Source: Streptomyces xantholiticus (GTDB lineage Bacteria; Actinomycetota; Actinomycetes; Streptomycetales; Streptomycetaceae). Taken from it: a stretch of 64,000 bases of DNA. A program made the position numbers and the translations under genes. This document shows, piece after piece, positions 46,793 through 56,322 of this stretch. The stretch lies in the NCBI RefSeq assembly GCF_014651015.1, contig NZ_BMWB01000005.1, positions 124,001 to 188,000 on the forward strand. Direction: 5' to 3'. The notes under the pieces were generated by a model. The model ran no database searches. It was given only the letters and a program-made list of their open reading frames with translations, and was not told the origin of the DNA. The first letter of the stretch is position 1. Each line of letters opens with the position of its first letter.

Positions 46793-48076
46793 GTGACGAG
46801 AATCGCCGCCGAGAAAACACCGGCACGGCATGCCGTTTCCGTGTGGCGGCAGCGGGACTTTCTACTTCTTTGGGGATCCCAGACCGTCAACGAGACCGGT
46901 GCACGGATTTCCGGGGTAGCCATTCCCCTGCTCGCGGCGAGTCATCTCGACGCCTCTACCTTCGAGGTCTCGGCGATCACGGCACTCACGTGGCTCCCCT
47001 TCCTTGTTTTCTCCCTGCCGGCCGGGGTCGCCGTCGACCGCTTACCGAACCGTCGACTGATGATCTTCTGCGATCTGGCGCGTATGATTCTGATGCTCTC
47101 CTTGCCCGCAGGAGCACTGTTCGGCGCCGCGACACTCATACAGGTATATGCCGTGGTGACGGCCTGTGGCATACTCACGGTCTTTTTCAACGTGGCTTTC
47201 CGAACTCAGTTGCCCGGCATCGTCCCGGACGCGCAGTTGATTGAGGGAAACGGTCACCTGAGCATGGGTCAATCGGTCGCGAAACTGGTGGGGCCGGCAG
47301 CCGGAGGGGTGCTGGCAGGGGCGGTCGGCGCCCTGCGAACCGTACTGGCGGACGCCGCATCCTTCCTGGTCAGCGCCGTTCTGCTCAGCTTGATCCGGAC
47401 ACCGGAGAGGCACCCGGCGACCACCGGGCAGGCCCCCCGCCCGTCCTTCACCACCGCAATCCGCGAAGGCCTCGGATTTGTCGTGCGGCATCCGGTGCTC
47501 CGCCCTCTGCTGGCGTGCAGCAGTGCCACCAACTTCTTTTTCATGGGGATGACGGGACTCCAGATCGTTTATCTTGTGGACGAGCTGGGAGCTTCCCCCT
47601 CGATAACCGGGGCAGTATTCAGCGCGGGAATGGTGGGCGGCGCTCTCGCCGGAATGTTCGCCGGGCGGATTTCACGTTGGATCGGCACCGCGCGGGTCAC
47701 TTGGGTGTCCCTCCTCGCTGCCGGTCCTTTCTGCCTTCCGATGCCATTTGCGCAATCCGGCTGGGGCATCCTCCTCTTTGCCCTCGGCCTCACCGTCGTC
47801 TCGGTGAGCCAGGTCCTCTACAACACCGCGGACACCTCTTACCGGCAATACGTATGCCCTCCGGAGCTACTGGCCCGTACGAACGCTTCGGTACTGTGGG
47901 TCGCCTTCGGCGTGATTCCGTTCGGCGCGCTCTTCGGGGGTGCCCTGGCCTCCGCCTTCGGTATTCGAACCGCCCTGCTCGTGTGTGTCATCGGCATGTG
48001 GGGAAGCCCCGTTTTCCTTCTCTTCTCACCCCTGCGCACGATCCGAAACATTCCAATCGAACCTCACGGGGAATGA
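46793..48076 (+). CDS. MFS exporter (EntS/MFS_3-like), contains a TTA codon
   Basis: 427 residues with about twelve helices. It begins RDFLLLWGSQTVNETGARISGVAIPLLAA, the typical first helix of MFS_3/enterobactin-exporter-like carriers, and has the motif A-like PAGVAVDRLPNRRLM. GTG start with GGGGAGGG upstream. A TTA leucine codon at 47042-47044 (VDRLPN) would make export depend on bldA tRNA. Linked to the ATP-grasp and PPTase genes, it is the best candidate for product export and self-resistance. Confidence 0.85.
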   Translation: MTRIAAEKTPARHAVSVWRQRDFLLLWGSQTVNETGARISGVAIPLLAASHLDASTFEVSAITALTWLPFLVFSLPAGVAVDRLPNRRLMIFCDLARMILMLSLPAGALFGAATLIQVYAVVTACGILTVFFNVAFRTQLPGIVPDAQLIEGNGHLSMGQSVAKLVGPAAGGVLAGAVGALRTVLADAASFLVSAVLLSLIRTPERHPATTGQAPRPSFTTAIREGLGFVVRHPVLRPLLACSSATNFFFMGMTGLQIVYLVDELGASPSITGAVFSAGMVGGALAGMFAGRISRWIGTARVTWVSLLAAGPFCLPMPFAQSGWGILLFALGLTVVSVSQVLYNTADTSYRQYVCPPELLARTNASVLWVAFGVIPFGALFGGALASAFGIRTALLVCVIGMWGSPVFLLFSPLRTIRNIPIEPHGE

Positions 48077-48077
48077 A

Positions 48078-49337
48078 ATGAAACAGCAGGAAAAGGCTCC
48101 CGAAGTTCTCTTCGTGGGAGGAGCCGGAAAGGCTCCGCTCAGCATCGACGTCGTCGCCATGGCTCTCGAGCAGGCCAGGTCACGCGGAATGGTCACCCGA
48201 CTTCTGAGCCATCCGGACGACATTCCGCACACCCAGCGAGCCATTGACCTCGCCGACGCCGTCCACGCGCTTGAATTCTCGGACGCCGCGACAGCGGTCG
48301 CCTGGTCCGCCGAGCACGCCGCTGACGATCCCCGTCCCCGTGTGGTGTTCACCGGCCGGGAACCCGCTCTGGGGCCGGCCGCCCGAGTGGCGGAGGCACT
48401 CGGCGCCGCGGGCAATCCCCCGTCCTCGGTGGACACCGTCATGAACAAGGACGCCTGCCGGACCTTCCTCGCCCGGGCAGGCTTCCGGCAGCCGGCCGTG
48501 CGGCTGTGCCAGAACCGGCAGGAGGCCGAGCAGGCGATGCGGGAGACCCGGGGTCCGTGGGTGGTCAAGCCGCGGGTCGGCGGCGGGAGTCTGGGGGTGA
48601 GCATGGTGTCCCACACCCGCGATCTGCCCGGAGCACTCGACCTGCTTCCCGGCGAAGGGCCTTTTCTGGTCGAGGAGTTCGTCGAAGGCGAGGAATACAG
48701 TGTCGAGGGGCTGTTCCTCGAGGGATCACCCCATGTGCTCGCCGTCACGGCGAAGCGCAAACTGCCGCCACCGTACTTCGTCGAAGTGGGGCATTCCCTG
48801 CCCGCACCGCTGCCCGAGCACGTCGGCCGCTGCGTGACGGACACGGTCACCGAGGCACTGGCGGCACTCAAGCTGCAGTTCGGACTGTTCCACGTCGAGC
48901 TGTGGCTCACAGCCGACGGCATCGTCCTGGGCGAGGTGCACGCCCGGCTTGCGGGCGGTTACATCCACCGCATGCTCGCCCACGCCGTCCCCGGCCTTGA
49001 GATGTTCGGCGCCGTCTTCGACGACGCACTGGGCAGGCCCCCGACCGCCGCGGCCCTCTCCTGCACCCGCGCCGGTGCCTGCCGGTTCTTCACGCCGCCC
49101 GCGGGCCGGCTCGTCGCCGTCGAAGGGTGGGAGGAGGCCTCCGCGCATCCCGCCGTGGTGGCGGCCGAGTTGCGTGTCGCACCGGGCGACGTCATCGTGC
49201 CGTACCGGCACTCGGAGGAGCGCGTCGGAGCGCTGGCCGTCGGCGCCGACACGGTGCAGGAGGCCGAGGAACTCGTCGGCTCCCTGGTGGATTCTGTTCG
49301 CTTCGTGGTCGAGCCCGCCGGAGAGCGGGCCTCGTGA
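48078..49337 (+). CDS. ATP-grasp carboxylate-amine ligase
   Basis: 419 residues of the BacD/L-amino-acid-ligase-like ATP-grasp type. An N-terminal Rossmann part (VLFVGGAGKAPLSIDVV) precedes NKDACRTFLARAGF. The ATP-grasp fold follows: PWVVKPRVGGGSLGVSMV, FLVEEFVEGEEYSVEGLF and, for Mg, FHVELWLTADGIVLGEVHARLAGG. Such enzymes make an acyl phosphate and join it to an amine. The ATG is one base after the MFS stop. It probably forms an amide in the product, for instance between a polyketide-derived acid and an amino acid, or a SAM-derived amine. Confidence 0.85.
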   Translation: MKQQEKAPEVLFVGGAGKAPLSIDVVAMALEQARSRGMVTRLLSHPDDIPHTQRAIDLADAVHALEFSDAATAVAWSAEHAADDPRPRVVFTGREPALGPAARVAEALGAAGNPPSSVDTVMNKDACRTFLARAGFRQPAVRLCQNRQEAEQAMRETRGPWVVKPRVGGGSLGVSMVSHTRDLPGALDLLPGEGPFLVEEFVEGEEYSVEGLFLEGSPHVLAVTAKRKLPPPYFVEVGHSLPAPLPEHVGRCVTDTVTEALAALKLQFGLFHVELWLTADGIVLGEVHARLAGGYIHRMLAHAVPGLEMFGAVFDDALGRPPTAAALSCTRAGACRFFTPPAGRLVAVEGWEEASAHPAVVAAELRVAPGDVIVPYRHSEERVGALAVGADTVQEAEELVGSLVDSVRFVVEPAGERAS

Positions 49338-50059
49338 CGGCGACCGCGGTGACCGTGTCTCGCACGCAACGCGCCCGCCCCCTCGCGTACGAGCCCGGAG
49401 CCGCCCCGGGCCGTTGGCGGGTTCCGGGGCCGGAGATCTGGCTCGTGGACAGCCGAGGCGGCGACCCACGGCCCCTCGGGGCGGAGGCCGTCCTGGACGC
49501 TGCCGAGCGGACCCGTGCCGACATGTACCGGCGGGAGGAGCACCGTCGGATCTACGTGGCCACGCACGTGGCCCTGCGGATGCTGCTCGGCGCGTATCTG
49601 GAGGAGGACCCGGCGGCCGTGCTCCTCGTCCGGGAAGACTGCCCGGGCTGTGGAAAGCCGCACGGTCGGCCCGCGGTCGCCGGGTCTCCCCTGCACTTCT
49701 CCGTCTCGCACAGCGAGGGTGTGGCCCTGCTCGCGTTCGCCGGTTCACCGGTCGGTGTCGACGTCGAAAGACCTCCGGCCGAGGAAGCACTGAGCCATCT
49801 ACTGCCGTCCCTGCACGCACGTGAACGTGCCGAACTCGCCGCTCTGCCACCGGCGGAGCGCGCCGTGGCCTTCGCCGCGTGCTGGACACGGAAGGAGGCG
49901 TACCTCAAGGGAATCGGCATCGGCCTGGCCGCGGGCCCGCACCGCCACTATGTCGGCGGCGGTTCACAGGCGGCGCCCACGCCGGGTTGGACGCTGACGG
50001 ACGTCACCGCTCCCGACGGCTTCATGGCCGCCTGCGCCGTACGCAACCGGGACCTCTGA
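49334..50059 (+). CDS. Sfp-type 4'-phosphopantetheinyl transferase
   Basis: 241 residues. The Mg/CoA motifs are SPVGVDVERPP and FAACWTRKEAYLKGIGIGL, the latter being the W-x-x-KEA signature. GKPHGRPAV and LHFSVSHSEG are the substrate-side Sfp motifs. GTG start overlaps the ATP-grasp stop. It should activate the PUFA-like ACPs and the ACP of the trans-AT-like module. Confidence 0.9.
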   Translation: MTATAVTVSRTQRARPLAYEPGAAPGRWRVPGPEIWLVDSRGGDPRPLGAEAVLDAAERTRADMYRREEHRRIYVATHVALRMLLGAYLEEDPAAVLLVREDCPGCGKPHGRPAVAGSPLHFSVSHSEGVALLAFAGSPVGVDVERPPAEEALSHLLPSLHARERAELAALPPAERAVAFAACWTRKEAYLKGIGIGLAAGPHRHYVGGGSQAAPTPGWTLTDVTAPDGFMAACAVRNRDL

Positions 50060-50068
50060 ATCGCGAAA

Positions 50069-50107
50069 GCCCGGGTGCACCGCGCGCAGTGCGGCGGGCA
50101 CCCGGGC
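50069..50107. terminator. bidirectional hairpin between PPTase and mtnC
   Basis: GCCCGGGTGC (50069-50078) pairs perfectly with GCACCCGGGC (50098-50107) across a 19-base loop. It separates the ends of the convergent plus-strand (MFS/ligase/PPTase) and minus-strand (methionine salvage) units. Confidence 0.75.
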
Positions 50108-50127
50108 CTACCGGGCCGGCAATGGCG

Positions 50128-50859
50128 TCAGTCGGCGGGCATACGCGTCGAATTCACCAGGCCGATCTCGTTGAACGTGGCGACGCGGGGGTGCCCGTCA
50201 TCGTCCTCCTGGCAGTACGGCTCGCCCGCACGCCGCACTCCCGTCGTGCGCCAACCCGCGGAACGAGCCGCGGTCAACTCCGCGGTGCGGTCACTGAGGA
50301 AGAGGATCCGCTCGGGCGACGACACCCCCACGCTTTCGGCGATGGCCCGATACGAGTCGGCTTCCCGTTTCGGCCCCGTCTCGGTGTCGAACATCCCGTC
50401 GATCAGCGGCAGCAGATCGCCATGGGGAGTGTGCCCGAACCATGCACGCTGAGCGGCCACGGACCCCGAGGAGTAGACGTGCAGACGCACTCCGGCGTCG
50501 TGCCAGCGCCGTAGCGCCGGCACCACGTCGTCGTAGAAGTGGGAGACGAGTTCACCGGCTGCGAATCCCTCGGCCCACACGAGCCCCTGAAGCGTCTTCA
50601 GCGGAGTGGCCTTGCGGTCCTCGTCGAGCCAGGCACCCAGAACCGCCTCGACCCGCGCGGCACCCGCGTCCGGCTCGCCCATCAGGTCCCGGACCTGGCC
50701 GACGGCGCGCCGGACCTCGGGTTCGGCCGCGCGCTCCGTCAGGAGCGTGCCGAACGCCGAACGCGAGTAGGGGTAGAGCACGTCGAGGACGAAACCCGTG
50801 GCGCTCGTGGTGCCTTCGATGTCCAGGACCACGGCGTCGACGTCATGATGCAGGATCAC
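50128..50859 (-). CDS. mtnC: acireductone synthase (enolase-phosphatase E1)
   Basis: 243 residues, HAD superfamily. The nucleophile motif is [15 protein letters not shown], diagnostic of Mtn[16 protein letters not shown] (motif II) and [15 protein letters not shown] (motif IV) follow, with Lys in [11 protein letters not shown]. It converts 2,3-diketo-5-methylthiopentyl phosphate to the acireductone in methionine salvage. ATG overlaps the mtnD stop. Only found where MTA is recycled; here it is inside a PKS cluster. Confidence 0.93.
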   Translation of the reverse strand: MILHHDVDAVVLDIEGTTSATGFVLDVLYPYSRSAFGTLLTERAAEPEVRRAVGQVRDLMGEPDAGAARVEAVLGAWLDEDRKATPLKTLQGLVWAEGFAAGELVSHFYDDVVPALRRWHDAGVRLHVYSSGSVAAQRAWFGHTPHGDLLPLIDGMFDTETGPKREADSYRAIAESVGVSSPERILFLSDRTAELTAARSAGWRTTGVRRAGEPYCQEDDDGHPRVATFNEIGLVNSTRMPAD

Positions 50860-51449
50860 GCCCGCTGTCCGGTGTACTCGGCGTGGATCGTGTCGAAATC
50901 AGGGAAACGCGAGGCGATCTCGCTGCCGGTGAATTTTCCGATCCAACCGTCCTCTTCGTGGAAGAAGCGAATGGCCGTGAAGGAAGGCGACGTTCCCATG
51001 TCGAACCAGTGCGTGGTCCCCCGGGGAACTCCCAGGAGATCACCCTTTTCACAGTAGACCGCATGGACTTCCTGGGCCGCATGCAAATAGAAGATCCCCG
51101 CCCCGGCGACAAAGAACCGGATCTCGTCGTCATCCTCATGAGTGTGCTCACGAAGGAACTTCTGACGAGCTTCCTTCGCGGTCTCTGCCCATTCGGGAGA
51201 ATCCGTGGGATGGAGCGAGACCACGTCGACCGTCGAGAAGTCCTCTTCGCCGTTGAGCTTGTCGATCTGCTCCCGGTACGCCTCGAGCACGACATCGGCA
51301 GAAGCCCCGGCGGGCACATCCTCGCGGACCGGCCACTGCTCGTACCGCACGCCGATCGGGGCGAGAGCTGCGGCGATCTCGGCGAAGTCGGAGGTGCGGC
51401 GGACGACGTTCTCAGGCCCGGAGCCCGGCCAGGTGATCAGTAGTGTCAT
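50856..51449 (-). CDS. mtnD: acireductone dioxygenase
   Basis: 197-residue cupin. Metal ligands are the H-x-H-x4-E cluster in [18 protein letters not shown] and the later His in [13 protein letters not shown]. With Fe the enzyme yields 2-keto-4-methylthiobutyrate and formate; with Ni the shunt yields methylthiopropionate, CO and formate. The metal cannot be told from sequence. Upstream luxR-type gene is 50 bp away; likely one operon luxR-mtnD-mtnC. Confidence 0.93.
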   Translation of the reverse strand: MTLLITWPGSGPENVVRRTSDFAEIAAALAPIGVRYEQWPVREDVPAGASADVVLEAYREQIDKLNGEEDFSTVDVVSLHPTDSPEWAETAKEARQKFLREHTHEDDDEIRFFVAGAGIFYLHAAQEVHAVYCEKGDLLGVPRGTTHWFDMGTSPSFTAIRFFHEEDGWIGKFTGSEIASRFPDFDTIHAEYTGQRA

Positions 51450-51499
51450 TCAATCCCCCTGAAGATCCTGTCTGTCGGCTGTGCAATCCCGCGAAGAGC

Positions 51500-51925
51500 T
51501 CAGTTCGGGGCGGCCGTGCGCGTGTAGGACTGCGCCACGAGGCCGGCCTGCAGACGCGACTCCAGCTGCAGCTTGGCCAGCACGCGCGTCACATGCGCCT
51601 TGACCGTGCGCTCGGTGACGAGCAGAAGGCGTGAGATCGCCTGGTTCGACATGCCCCGGCCGAGGAGGATGAACACCTCGAACTCCCGCTCGGTCAGGTG
51701 CCGGATCCGGCGAACAGGGCCCTCTGCCCAGTCGCATTCGTCGTTCCCGATCAACGACTTGATTCGGCGCCACGCATCGTCGGGCGGCCTCCCCTCCTCC
51801 ACCCCATGACAGGCTCCCCGTTGTGCGGTGATCAATGCTCCTCCTGTCGCCGTTCGGACATCTCGGCCTCGACCACGCCCATTTTGAATGATGGGTCCGA
51901 TGCGGCAGGACGAAAAACCGGCCAT
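51500..51925 (-). CDS. short LuxR/NarL-type DNA-binding regulator without a receiver domain
   Basis: 141 residues. The last ~70 form a LuxR-type helix-turn-helix: LTEREFEVFILLGRGMSNQAISRLLLVTERTVKAHVTRVLAKL. The N-terminal ~65 residues are basic, low-complexity and show no response-regulator or PAS domain. It may be truncated, or be a stand-alone HTH activator. It lies just downstream of two TTTCTC-N7-GAGAAA sites and ahead of mtnD and mtnC, so it could bind that motif and couple salvage to PKS expression. Direct evidence is lacking. Confidence 0.75.
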   Translation of the reverse strand: MAGFSSCRIGPIIQNGRGRGRDVRTATGGALITAQRGACHGVEEGRPPDDAWRRIKSLIGNDECDWAEGPVRRIRHLTEREFEVFILLGRGMSNQAISRLLLVTERTVKAHVTRVLAKLQLESRLQAGLVAQSYTRTAAPN

Positions 51926-51990
51926 GCCGCGTGGTGGGTAATGCCATTGATGTCAGCGTAACAGAAAGGGATACCGCCACGGTGTGCGAA

Positions 51991-53274
51991 TTAATTGGGC
52001 AATCGAGGCCTTGTCTCGGTGGGCGAGAAAGATTCGGCGGCTTTCTCGGTGGGCGAGAAATCAACTCGGTCCGGGACCCCGTCATCGGGGATCCGCGAGG
52101 GCTGCGACAGTGTGCTCAGGCGCCGCACAGCCTCTTCGAGGAGGCGTGTCTGCTTGCAGAAGGCGAACCGAACGTAGGGGGCTCCTTTCTCCGGTGTGTC
52201 GTAGAATGCGCCATTCGGTATCGCCACGACCCCCGCCCGCCCGGGCAGATCGCGGCAGAAGGAGAACCCGTCACTCTCGCCGAGTGGCCGGATGTCGACG
52301 GTCATGAAGTACGTGCCCGAAGGCCGGAACACGTCGAAGCCCGCCGATTCCAGGCCGGAGGCCAGCAGATCCCTCTTGGCCCGCAGGTCGTGGCGGAACG
52401 ACGTGAAGTACCCGTCGGGCATCCGCAGAGCCTCGGCCACCGCATACTGGAACGGGCCGGAGGACACGTAGGTCAGGTACTGCTTGGCCGCGCGCACCGC
52501 CGCTACGAGTTCCGGCCGCGCCGTCACCCAGCCCACCTTCCACCCGGTGAAGGAGAAGGTCTTGCCCGCCGACCCGATGGACACGGTGCGCTCGCGCATC
52601 CCCGGCAGGGTGGCGGCCGACACGTGCGAGCCGTCGAGGACCAGGTGCTCGTACACCTCGTCCATCACGACCAGGAGGTCCCGCTCGACGGCGAGTTCCG
52701 CGATCACAGCGAGTTCCTCGCGGGTCAGCACGACCCCCGTAGGGTTGTGAGGCGTGTTGACGAGCAGCAGCCGAGTCCGCTCGGTGACCGCGTCCCGCAG
52801 CTCGTCGAGGTCCAGCCGGAACTTGCCCTCGTGCGGGCGGAGCGTCACCGGAACCCGTGTGCCGCCTGCCATTTCGATGCACGCGGCGTACGAGTCGTAG
52901 TACGGCTCCAGCGCGATGACCTCGTCGCCTGGGCGGACCAGCGCCAACAAGGTGGCTGCGACGGCCTCTGTCGCACCCGCCGTCACCAGTACCTCGGAGT
53001 CGGGGTCGTACGTGAGGCCGTACCAGCGCCGCTGGTGCTCCGCAACGGCCGCGCGCAGCTCGGGTACGCCGGCGCCCGGAGGGTACTGGTTGCCCCGGCC
53101 GTCCCGCAGGGCGCGCACCGCGGCTTCGAGTATCTCCGGCGGTCCGTCGGTGTCGGGGTAACCCTGCCCGAGGTTGACCGACCGGGTCCGGGCGGCAAGC
53201 TCCGACATCTCGGCGAAGATCGTGGTGCCGAACGCGCTCAGCCGGTGCTCGACCGGCCCGGCCCCGGATGTCAC
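51991..53274 (-). CDS. PLP aminotransferase, probably the MtnE step (KMTB to methionine)
   Basis: 427 residues, fold-type I class I/II. NLGQGYPDTDGPPEILEAA, NQYPPGAGVPELR and LLLVNTPHNPTGVVLTREEL are typical of kynurenine/methionine-type aminotransferases. The PLP lysine is in IGSAGKTFSFTGWKVGW, and Arg in YVRFAFCK near the end holds the substrate carboxylate. GTG start (53272-53274) overlaps the mtnP stop. A 30-residue C-terminal tail with two FSPTE repeats is encoded by the operator DNA and is not part of the fold. Context makes methionine formation likely; ACC-synthase-like activity on SAM is a less likely alternative. Confidence 0.82.
   Translation of the reverse strand: MTSGAGPVEHRLSAFGTTIFAEMSELAARTRSVNLGQGYPDTDGPPEILEAAVRALRDGRGNQYPPGAGVPELRAAVAEHQRRWYGLTYDPDSEVLVTAGATEAVAATLLALVRPGDEVIALEPYYDSYAACIEMAGGTRVPVTLRPHEGKFRLDLDELRDAVTERTRLLLVNTPHNPTGVVLTREELAVIAELAVERDLLVVMDEVYEHLVLDGSHVSAATLPGMRERTVSIGSAGKTFSFTGWKVGWVTARPELVAAVRAAKQYLTYVSSGPFQYAVAEALRMPDGYFTSFRHDLRAKRDLLASGLESAGFDVFRPSGTYFMTVDIRPLGESDGFSFCRDLPGRAGVVAIPNGAFYDTPEKGAPYVRFAFCKQTRLLEEAVRRLSTLSQPSRIPDDGVPDRVDFSPTEKAAESFSPTETRPRLPN
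52011..52061. promoter_or_regulatory. two further copies of the TTTCTC-N7-GAGAAA palindrome
   Basis: 52011-52031 has core TTGTCTCGGTGGGCGAGAAA (one arm imperfect) and 52041-52061 has core TTTCTCGGTGGGCGAGAAA, 30 bp apart centre to centre. The second is almost identical to copy 3 in front of the PKS operon. They lie ~90-135 bp upstream of the luxR-type start, inside the last codons of the aminotransferase gene read on the same strand. Confidence 0.7.
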
Positions 53275-54065
53275 GGCAGTTCCAGCGGGATGGTCATCCC
53301 TTCGAGGACACGGGAGCAGCCGCAGGTGCGCTCCTCGGGCAGCTCCTTGACCGTCTCCAGGATGATCTTCCGCAGTTGCTGGACGTTCTGCGCGAAGACT
53401 TCGAAGACCTCCTCCTGTGAAACGCTCTCCTCGGGGCCGATACCGGCGTCGAGGTCGGTCACGAGTGCCACGGAGGTGTAGCACAGCTCGAGTTCACGGG
53501 CGAGGACCGCCTCCGGCTGACCGGTCATGTTCACCAGCGACCAGCCGGCCGAGGCGTACCACTGCGACTCCGCACGGGTCGAGAAGCGCGGTCCGTCGAT
53601 GACCACCATGGTGCCGCCGTCGGTTGCCTCGGTCCCTGAGGCGGCCGCGGCCTTGACGGCGGCGAGCCGCCCGTGCGGGCAGTACGGGTCGGCGAACGAG
53701 ACGTGGACGGCGCCCTGGTCGTAGTAGCTCCGGATGCGGCCGGTCGTCCTGTCGACGATCTGGTCGGGAACGACGACGGCGCCCGGGCCCAGCTCGCGCC
53801 GCAGGGAACCGACCGCGCAGGGCGCGAGGACCTGGCGCACGCCGAGCGAGCGCAGGGCCCACAGGTTCGCCCGGTAATTGATCCTGTGGGCGGGGAACTG
53901 ATGTCCCTGCCCGTGCCGGGGCAGGAACGCAACGCTACGGCCGCCCACCGTTCCCACGCTGATCGCGTCCGACGGCGCGCCGAACGGGGTGTCGATCTCG
54001 ATCTGCTCGGCGTCGTCCAGCAGTTCGTAGAAGCCGCTGCCTCCGATGACGGCGATGTCAGCCAT
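53271..54065 (-). CDS. mtnP: S-methyl-5'-thioadenosine phosphorylase
   Basis: 264 residues of the PNP/MTAP trimeric family. Phosphate and ribose motifs are VIGGSGFYELL, AFLPRHGQGHQFPAHRINYRANLWAL and GTMVVIDGPRFSTRAES. The substrate motif is LVNMTGQPEAVLARELELCY. The Met before TGQPE and the C-terminal DLDAGIG are MTAP-like rather than guanosine-type PNP. It splits MTA to adenine and 5-methylthioribose-1-phosphate, both used by the MtnA-Apt fusion. Strong AGGAGG before the ATG. Confidence 0.88.
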   Translation of the reverse strand: MADIAVIGGSGFYELLDDAEQIEIDTPFGAPSDAISVGTVGGRSVAFLPRHGQGHQFPAHRINYRANLWALRSLGVRQVLAPCAVGSLRRELGPGAVVVPDQIVDRTTGRIRSYYDQGAVHVSFADPYCPHGRLAAVKAAAASGTEATDGGTMVVIDGPRFSTRAESQWYASAGWSLVNMTGQPEAVLARELELCYTSVALVTDLDAGIGPEESVSQEEVFEVFAQNVQQLRKIILETVKELPEERTCGCSRVLEGMTIPLELP

Positions 54066-54110
54066 GAAACCCTCCTGAATACATGTGTGTGTTGCGGCAA
54101 AGCACCGGGG

Positions 54111-54764
54111 TCAGCCCACCCCGATGGCGAGCAGCCGGCAGATCGCCTCGAAACACTCCAGGCGGTTGCGGGCCTGGGCGAGGTCGCTCCCCCACACGGT
54201 GATCCCGTGGTCGGCGATCAGCAGACCCGGCGGGCATCGGTCCCCACGGCTCAGGTGGCCGGCCACCTCGTCCGCGATCCGAGGCACATGCGGCCAGTTG
54301 GGGAAGACGGGCACGGCGGTCCGCTCCGCCGCATCGAGCCCCAGGCCCTTGAGCAGTTCGAACCTGGTGAGTACCAGCGTCGAGAGGCGCTCGCGGTCGG
54401 CAGCCCGACACGCCATCACCGTTGCGTACGGGGAGTGCACGTGGATCACGGCTCGTGCCTGAGTGGTGCGATAGACCGCGGCATGGATGGAGGTCTCCGC
54501 CGAGGCACGCGGCGCACCGGAGTGCAGCACATCACCGGTCTCCGCCTGAACGGCGACCATGTCCCCGGGGGTGAGCTCGCCTTTGTCCCGCCCGCTGGCC
54601 GTGATCAGCGCGATGTCCGCAGTGTCCCCGGAGAGCCGCACGGAGAGGTTGCCGGACGTGCCGGGCATCCAGCCGCGCTCGTAGAAGAGCCGTGAGAACC
54701 GTGCCAGTTCGGCCCCTTCGGCCTCGTACCGGCCCGACTGCGAAACGTTCGGTGCGACCGTCAT
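54111..54764 (-). CDS. mtnB: methylthioribulose-1-phosphate dehydratase
   Basis: 217 residues of the class II aldolase/adducin fold. WMPGTSGNLSVRL is the phosphate and substrate loop. The zinc site is made by HVHSPYATVMAC and the later ADHGITVWG, with Glu in SAETSIHAAVY. It dehydrates MTRu-1-P to 2,3-diketo-5-methylthiopentyl-1-phosphate. The ATG (54762-54764) overlaps the stop of mtnA-apt (ATGA); a longer GTG start at 54779 is possible. Confidence 0.9.
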   Translation of the reverse strand: MTVAPNVSQSGRYEAEGAELARFSRLFYERGWMPGTSGNLSVRLSGDTADIALITASGRDKGELTPGDMVAVQAETGDVLHSGAPRASAETSIHAAVYRTTQARAVIHVHSPYATVMACRAADRERLSTLVLTRFELLKGLGLDAAERTAVPVFPNWPHVPRIADEVAGHLSRGDRCPPGLLIADHGITVWGSDLAQARNRLECFEAICRLLAIGVG

Positions 54765-56322
54765 GCCGGCACCTCGCACAGTGCCGTGAGGGGGTACCGG
54801 GCCAGCGAGGCGCGGCCGCCGAGACCCGTCAGCTCGACGAGGACCACGAGGGCCGCCACCTTTGCACCGCAGGCCTCCGCCAGTTCGGCCGCTGCACCCA
54901 GGGTGCCGCCCGTGGCGAGGACGTCGTCGATGCAGAGCACCCGGTCACCGGGTGCGACGGCGTCCGTACGGATCTCCAGGCGGTCCTCGCCGTACTCCAG
55001 CGCGTACGCGGCGGAGTGCACCGTGCCCGGCAGCTTCCCGGGCTTGCGTACAAGTGTGAGCGGCAGCCCGGCGCTTGCCGCCACGGCGGCGCCGAGCAGG
55101 AAGCCGCGGGACTCCACGGCGAGTACCCGGTCGAACGCTCCACGGAAGTCGGCGGCCACCTGGGCTGCGAGACCCGCGAGCAGGCCCGGCTCGGCGTAGA
55201 CGCGGGACAGGTCGCGGAAGACCACACCGGGGGCGGGATGGTCGGGAAAGTCCTCGAGCAGTCCGGCTATCCGCTCGGCGGGCGCCCCGCAGGAGCGTTG
55301 CGCGGCCCGGCCGCCGTCGAACACGGCCTTCTCGGTGACGACGGCGCTGATCAGTTCATGGGGCGTCACGTCGAAAGCGGGATTGAACGCGGCGGCGCCT
55401 TCGGGCGCCGTCGGCACGCCGGCGAACTCCACGACCTCGAGCGGGGAACGTTCCTCGATCACGATCTGCGAGCCGTGTGCCAGTCGTGCGTCCCACGTGG
55501 ACGCCGGAGCGACCACTATGAACGGGATCCCGTGCCGGGCCGCCGCGACCGCGAGGCCGTAGGTGCCGACCTTGTTCGCGGTGTCCCCGTTCGCCGCGAT
55601 GCGGTCGGCTCCGACGAGGACACAGTCCACCAGGCCCTGGGACATGGCCGCGGCAGCCGCCGAATCCACACAGACCCGGTAGGGGACGTCTGCCTCGCCG
55701 AGTTCCCACGCCGTCAGCCGGGCTCCCTGAAGGAGCGGCCGGGTCTCATCGACCAGTACGTCGGCGACCCTGCCTCGGCGGGCGAGTTCGATGATGGTGC
55801 CGAGCGCCGTCCCGACCGCGGCCGTGGCGAGTCTGCCGGTGTTGCAGTGGGTGAGCAGCCGCAGGGGCCGCCCGGGGGCGAGCGACTCGACCAGGTCGGC
55901 CGCCCGCCGCACCATGGCGGTGTTCACGGCCACGTCTTCGGCCAGCATGTCCAGCCCCTCGGCGAGTACGGCATCGGCGCCTTCGTGGAGGCGGGTCAGT
56001 GCGCGGCCGACCGCCCAGGCCAGGTTCACGGCGGTGGGACGCGCTGCGGCAAGCCGTTCCGCGTCCGCCCGTACCTTCGCCTCGTCGAGGGTGTCCCCGT
56101 CGCTGTGCGCGTAGGCGCTGAGGGCGACCCCGAGGGCGCCCGCAAGTCCGATGGCAGGTGCGCCCCGTACGGCCAGCGTGGCGATGGCGTCGACGACGTG
56201 GTCGACCTCGGTCATCCTCAGCCGCCGGTGCTCGAAGGGCAGGGCACGCTGGTCGAGGGTGACGATCGCGCCGTCCTCCCAGGACAGGGAGACCGCCGGC
56301 ACCGCCGCATGCTGCTGTGCAC

